From assembly GCF_938045405.1 (NCBI RefSeq), contig NZ_CALIMW010000027.1:1-7772 (forward strand): a DNA stretch of 7,772 nt, given 5' to 3'. The DNA comes from an uncultured Campylobacter sp. (GTDB taxonomy: Bacteria; Campylobacterota; Campylobacteria; Campylobacterales; Campylobacteraceae). The position numbers and the translations under genes are program-made. The notes under the pieces were generated by a model that searched no databases, was not told the DNA's origin, and saw only the letters and a list, made by a program, of their open reading frames with translations. Below are positions 5,701-7,772 of this stretch, piece after piece. The stretch's first letter is position 1; every line of letters begins with the position of its first letter.

Positions 5701-7434
5701 CAGCTCTAGCTCGCCTTCTGCTTGCGGCGAGCTCAAATTTTTAGCCACGCACTGCAAATCAGACCCATCGTATGTGCGCTTTAGCTCGTTTGCCGCACAC
5801 TGCGAGTCGTCTGCCGCTAGCGTATCGTAGGCGAAATTACGACGCGCCGTTTTACTGAAAATTTGCGCACTCTGTAATTCGCCCTGCTCCGTGTAATTCT
5901 CAGCGCCTTGCGTGCTAAAATTTTGCGCCGCGGAATTGCGTAAATTTTGTAACGCAGAGCCCCGCTCTTGCGCCGTCTCTTCTTGCTCGCCTGCAAATCT
6001 CGGCGATATAGGATTTTTGCCTTGCGCCTTTAAATTTTGCGTGCCGAAATCCGCCGCAAAGCCCGTCAGCGTGCGCCAAACAAACTCGCGCTTTTTTAAA
6101 ATCACGATCGGCTTGACGTTACAGTCTATCAGCGCCTCTTCCTCTGCGCTTAGGCTTGCTGCGCGCCCTGCCTGCGCTGCGTCGCGACACATGATCGCAA
6201 AAGGCTTGCTCGGGCGTTTTTTGAGCGTTCGCAGCATCCGTACTGCGCACTCGTTCGTCGCATCGCAGACGATGTGAAAGCCGCCCATCCCTTTGATCGC
6301 ACCGATCTGTCCGCGCCGCAAAAGCTCCGCCGTGCGCGCTATCGCATCCTCGCCGCTTGATAAAATTTCGCCGTCCGCGCCGCATAAAAACAGCTGCGGG
6401 CCGCAGTGCGGGCAGGAGATCGGCTCGGCGTGATAGCGGCGCGTGAGCGGGTCCGTGTATTCGCCGCGGCAAAACTCGCACATCTCAAACTCCCTCATCG
6501 TGGTATTTGCACGGTCGTACGGCAGCGCGGCGATGATGCTAAGGCGCGGGCCGCAATCGGTGCAGTTGATAAAAGGATAGTGGAAGCGCGGATTTTGCGG
6601 GTCGTAAAACTCTTTTTTGCACTGATCGCAGATCGCAAAATCGGGCAGGATCGGGTTAAATTTACGCCCCTCTTTGGACTGCGTGATCTTAAAATCAGTA
6701 AAATTCTGCGTAAAATCTTGCGTATTTAGATCGGTGCGGGTAATTTTATCGATACGACAAAGCGGCGGCGCCTCGCTGCGAAGGCGCTGCTCGAAAATTT
6801 TTAAAATTTCTTCTTCGCGCAGATCTTGCTCGGCGTTTTGCGGATGGTGCTCAGAGCCCTGCAAATCCTGCGAGCAGAGGTTTTGCTCGGGTAAAGCTAG
6901 CAAGATAGAGCCCTGCCCGTTTAGATTTGGCTCGGATAAGTTGGGCAGGAATTTCTCGCTCGCTGCGGCTTGAAAATCTCTCGTCAAATCATGCGGCAAG
7001 CTCGTCAAATCAGGCGGATTTGCTAAATCGTTTGCTAGATCACGTAGTGAGCCGGCCGAATCATCCGGTAAGTTCGGTGTGCTTTGCGGCGAAATGGAGT
7101 TCGAATTTAAATTTGAGCCCGTAAAATTTAGTGACGAGCTTGCGGTCTCGTTAGAATCCGGCTTGGTAGAATTTAAAGACCGAGTAGCTGATAACGATAC
7201 TTTCTGTGCTTGAATTTCGTTAGAATTTGGCTCATCTAAATTTAAAGAGGCGAAATTTTTATCGACTGAGTTCTGTTGCGCTCCGAAAAGGTCTACGCAA
7301 ACGATGATTTTAACGCCCTCGCCATCGTTATAAACCTCGCCTTTCAGCCCCAAATCCACGGCGAGTTTATAGACGAATGGGCGAAACCCAACCCCCTGCA
7401 CCGCTCCAAAAATCTCAAATTTAGCCGCTTTCAT
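2743..7434 (-). CDS. hypF: Carbamoyltransferase HypF with four large low-complexity insertions
   Basis: HypF uses carbamoyl phosphate and ATP to carbamoylate the C-terminal Cys of HypE, the source of hydrogenase cyanide ligands. Numbered from the ATG at 7434 (1563 residues): acylphosphatase domain with FGAVQGVGFRPF (catalytic R18) and N36; two zinc fingers, C269-x2-C272-x18-C291-x2-C294 and C319-x2-C322-x18-C341-x2-C344; YrdC-like domain with KGMGGFH (381-387), KRPSKP (406-411) and TSANISSEP (724-732); Kae1-like domain with HPQF (1123), HHFAH (1144-1148), FDGTGYG (1170), WGGE (1182), SGGVFQNA (1512) and NDSG (1545). Nothing catalytic is missing. The usual length is about 750; the excess is four inserts at about 50-204, 454-670, 774-1033 and 1306-1460. 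An in-frame TTG at 7506 overlaps the preceding ORF and adds non-family sequence, so ATG 7434 (or 7440) is preferred, though neither has a strong ribosome site. Confidence 0.96.
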   Translation of the reverse strand: MKAAKFEIFGAVQGVGFRPFVYKLAVDLGLKGEVYNDGEGVKIIVCVDLFGAQQNSVDKNFASLNLDEPNSNEIQAQKVSLSATRSLNSTKPDSNETASSSLNFTGSNLNSNSISPQSTPNLPDDSAGSLRDLANDLANPPDLTSLPHDLTRDFQAAASEKFLPNLSEPNLNGQGSILLALPEQNLCSQDLQGSEHHPQNAEQDLREEEILKIFEQRLRSEAPPLCRIDKITRTDLNTQDFTQNFTDFKITQSKEGRKFNPILPDFAICDQCKKEFYDPQNPRFHYPFINCTDCGPRLSIIAALPYDRANTTMREFEMCEFCRGEYTDPLTRRYHAEPISCPHCGPQLFLCGADGEILSSGEDAIARTAELLRRGQIGAIKGMGGFHIVCDATNECAVRMLRTLKKRPSKPFAIMCRDAAQAGRAASLSAEEEALIDCNVKPIVILKKREFVWRTLTGFAADFGTQNLKAQGKNPISPRFAGEQEETAQERGSALQNLRNSAAQNFSTQGAENYTEQGELQSAQIFSKTARRNFAYDTLAADDSQCAANELKRTYDGSDLQCVAKNLSSPQAEGELELRHTTNELNLQSAVDSQDSQCAANEPDFRLATDESISQNSANIQSLRHAANKADLQRSASEPSPQQTINLQGSCSAQACTARVHGAHSDSEGDFVRLPASFSAIFRAGAIFIAPSVAPNLNKIGIFIANTGVHLLLFEYFDRPIVATSANISSEPIIFSSEELRAKLGGVISFYLDNNREILTPSDDSIAFLQEFKKEAVSAKANDRTHDIYTLETRAHSENMAQNFEAPHAMSLPSIDTKSDLNVIIKRQPNENTSNSKSDDLKRANSKQGSKCDPSEGLQSSQVAVCELKNSQNLFKKAKNEQESAALGSICDAAAADESADAAIDSCDALSDDGHNVVASNDELDDASLNFKNGVALIDMKRRSPENAKNFKKAKGEQGAVTLSDKFGAAPSNLKSDVAASSEVMHNIAVPDSEHFATSNSKRGATPGSQDTTLNFKNGVAALNFKSANDQASGILNRALFLRTSRGMNPKIFPSKFRLKGTFLALGAELKNQFAIYKDGQIFISPYIGDLKNVATNERFFALLDMFVRAYELKFDAVIADLHPQFSHTRFFEQRGYPVIRYQHHFAHLVSNLAQDELLGSGKKYLGFCFDGTGYGTDGTIWGGEVMVFDPHGYRRVAKFDEIALIGGENAIKNIYKLALALIFKFNAKDAAREFLAKFSASEVANLEKIAPRAVRSSSLGRLFDAFAAIICDLRAVSFDGEAGMRLENLYIDGCEQSYKFRLKKAGAASEAGIFDKIKSSIDSAVRMPEKFGAAKNPICSAEREDKSGVCRGNSIDAAVRIAENFSGSINRDSRATNSNSGERFAATNAANVCSSASDAENSAANSTIGDTEQNFIYAPNSTNTRSLNSAYGINYDLSMSVADSASNSTTNSTGDEAPRGFGGECYVIDYEEAFLQALSDEPRLAATKFINAIANFIAEFAEGFGLEVVLSGGVFQNATLLNLTCAKLRERGIKFHLNRTVPCNDSGIAYGQLAAYLSEISR
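3055..3519 (-). repeat. HypF insert D, in the Kae1-like domain
   Basis: About 155 residues (1306-1460) between YIDGCEQSYKFRLKK and GGECYVIDYEEAFLQAL, where ordinary HypF has a short loop. The sequence is rich in Ser, Asn, Ala and Thr and looks disordered. SIDSAVR (1321-1327) and SIDAAVR (1355-1361) mark a duplication of about 34 residues; the DNA copies, each centred on CGCACCGC at 3353 and 3455, are 102 bases apart. Farther on, NST and NSA triplets recur from GAATTT-type repeats at about 3070-3310. Boundaries are approximate. Confidence 0.75.
4336..5115 (-). repeat. HypF insert C, between YrdC-like and Kae1-like domains
   Basis: About 260 residues (774-1033) split what is one short stretch in E. 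coli HypF: here DDSIAFLQEFKK is separated from NRALFLRTSRGMNPKIF. The insert is rich in Ser, Asp, Ala, Asn and Lys. It contains a degenerate duplication: FKKAK at 875 and 951, LNFKNGVA at 929 and 1014. At DNA level a 20-base block at 4376-4395 recurs exactly at 4631-4650 (255 bases apart), and a 22-base block at 4563-4584 recurs with two changes at 4791-4812 (228 bases apart). Both copies stay in frame. Confidence 0.75.
5425..6075 (-). repeat. HypF insert B, in the YrdC-like domain
   Basis: About 217 residues (454-670) between KPIVILKKREF and the conserved FIAPSVAPNLNKIGIF. The sequence is Gln, Asn, Ser and Ala rich and probably disordered. The part nearer the C-terminus is a nine-residue periodic array encoded by 27-bp repeats (listed separately). 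The other part has looser repeats such as AQNFSTQGAENYTEQGE. Boundaries are estimated from alignment to E. coli HypF by memory. Confidence 0.75.
5519..5809 (-). repeat. Degenerate 27-bp tandem repeat array within hypF
   Basis: Eleven head-to-tail units can be laid out by eye, ten of 27 bases and one of 21 (5762-5782). Unit starts are 5519, 5546, 5573, 5600, 5627, 5654, 5681, 5708, 5735, 5762 and 5783. On the plus strand many units resemble GGCTCATTCGCCGC then GCATTGCGAGTCT. In HypF they give a nine-residue rhythm, for example SQCAANEPD, FRLATDESI, LRHAANKAD, LQRSASEPS. Units are diverged from one another, so the array is old or mosaic. All unit lengths are multiples of three. Confidence 0.8.
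6823..7287 (-). repeat. HypF insert A, inside the acylphosphatase domain
   Basis: About 155 residues (50-204) lie between the strand GEGVKIIVCVD and EEILKIFEQRLRSEAPPLCRIDKI, which are nearly adjacent in normal HypF. The sequence is Asn, Ser, Leu, Asp and Pro rich. A 34-base block at 7147-7180 recurs at 7216-7249 with 24 of 34 bases the same, giving SLNSTKPDSNE and SLNLDEPNSNE. Two 21-base units at 6980-7000 and 7001-7021 (16 of 21 the same) give repeated DLT peptides, and DLxGS or EQNL peptides recur toward 6830-6930. Confidence 0.75.
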
Positions 7435-7444
7435 ACACATGCTT

Positions 7445-7708
7445 TCATAAATCGCGCGACGTCGGAGCTGTTTTGCGAGCAAAATGCGCTCGCGGCAGGC
7501 GGACAAAGCGTTCCGGACGCTGCAAAATATGCTCTAAATTTAATAAAATTTGTTCCTTCACGCCCGCGCCCTTTGCCGCTTTTTTAAAATTTCGCGCGAT
7601 CTCATCTGCGTTAAGCTTAGCCCGTATGGCGCAGCTATCGGCACCCCAATGCCCGCGCAACTCGCCGTTTTGCGAATAAGGCTTCAAAGCTTTGCCAAAA
7701 ATACGCAT
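7445..7708 (-). CDS. Small unrecognised protein upstream of hypF
   Basis: An 87-codon frame from ATG at 7708 to TGA at 7445, ending 10 bases before the preferred hypF ATG (4 before the ATG at 7440), so it could be cotranscribed with hypF. I do not recognise the protein. It is basic, has one Cys (26), no signal peptide, and no membrane segment. A likely helical stretch runs through ADEIARNFKKAAKGAG (about 34-49) and EQILLNLEHILQRPERFV (about 52-69). Codon choice looks like that of neighbouring genes. No clear ribosome site precedes the ATG and an in-frame stop lies about 40 bases upstream, so it may be a short gene, the tail of a decayed longer gene, or chance. Moderate to low confidence. Confidence 0.45.
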   Translation of the reverse strand: MRIFGKALKPYSQNGELRGHWGADSCAIRAKLNADEIARNFKKAAKGAGVKEQILLNLEHILQRPERFVRLPRAHFARKTAPTSRDL

Positions 7709-7772
7709 ATATGCCCGATCTAGCGAGCTTGAAGCGCGAAGCTGTCGCTAAAGCTCGCGTCAAAATTTTTGC

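Noticed and set aside
6119..6481. 120-codon minus-strand frame overlapping hypF
   Set aside because: It is a frame-shifted reading of the zinc-finger/YrdC part of hypF, which is itself intact in its own frame.
5192..6729. Several plus-strand open frames of 60-127 codons
   Set aside because: All are antisense to hypF. They stay open because repeats and GC-rich codons lack stops in other frames, and none resembles a known protein.
7128..7160. D-S-N-E-T glycosylation sequon in HypF insert A
   Set aside because: It fits the Campylobacter PglB consensus, but HypF is cytoplasmic with no signal peptide, and Asn/Ser-rich sequence gives such matches by chance.
2743..7434. Inteins or introns as the explanation for the HypF inserts
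   Set aside because: No intein splicing motifs or homing endonuclease are visible, the inserts are low-complexity repeats, and four in-frame open segments do not look like introns.
7435..7506. TTG start of hypF at 7506
   Set aside because: It adds 24 residues not found in the family, overlaps the upstream ORF, and the acylphosphatase domain normally begins close to the Met at 7434.

Overview
The window looks like a nickel/[NiFe]-hydrogenase maturation locus from a member of the Campylobacterota, most likely a Campylobacter of moderate GC (mid-40s percent by eye; the species cannot be fixed from this window). The reasons are a NikR of the Helicobacter/Campylobacter type, a HypB with an N-terminal CxxCGC motif and a His-rich tail, minus-strand Hyp gene organisation, and spacers saturated with AAATTT.

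All recognised genes lie on the minus strand, so transcription runs from high to low coordinates. From 7708 down: a small unrecognised ORF (7445-7708); hypF (2743-7434); a 577-base spacer; nikR (1722-2153, possibly 2165); a 750-base spacer with a candidate nikR terminator at its nikR end and possible promoters at its hypB end; hypB (149-970); and hypC, which overlaps hypB by one base (TAATG) and runs off the window at base 1.

The products fit one task. HypF makes the carbamoyl group that becomes the cyanide ligands of the hydrogenase active site. HypC carries the Fe(CN)2CO intermediate. HypB is the GTPase that delivers nickel. NikR senses nickel and represses or activates genes accordingly.

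The most unusual object is hypF. All its catalytic motifs are present, but the protein is about 1563 residues, roughly twice the usual 750-780. The excess is four in-frame, low-complexity, repeat-built insertions (about 155, 217, 260 and 155 residues) within or between conserved domains. Removing them leaves about 776 residues. Each insert has its own repeat pattern: a 27-bp tandem array in the second, a 228-255-bp-spaced duplication in the third, a 102-bp-spaced duplication in the fourth, and 21-bp and 69-bp-spaced repeats in the first. The palindromic hexamer AAATTT is greatly over-represented, most of all in the spacers. No RNA genes, CRISPR arrays or recognisable insertion sequences were seen.
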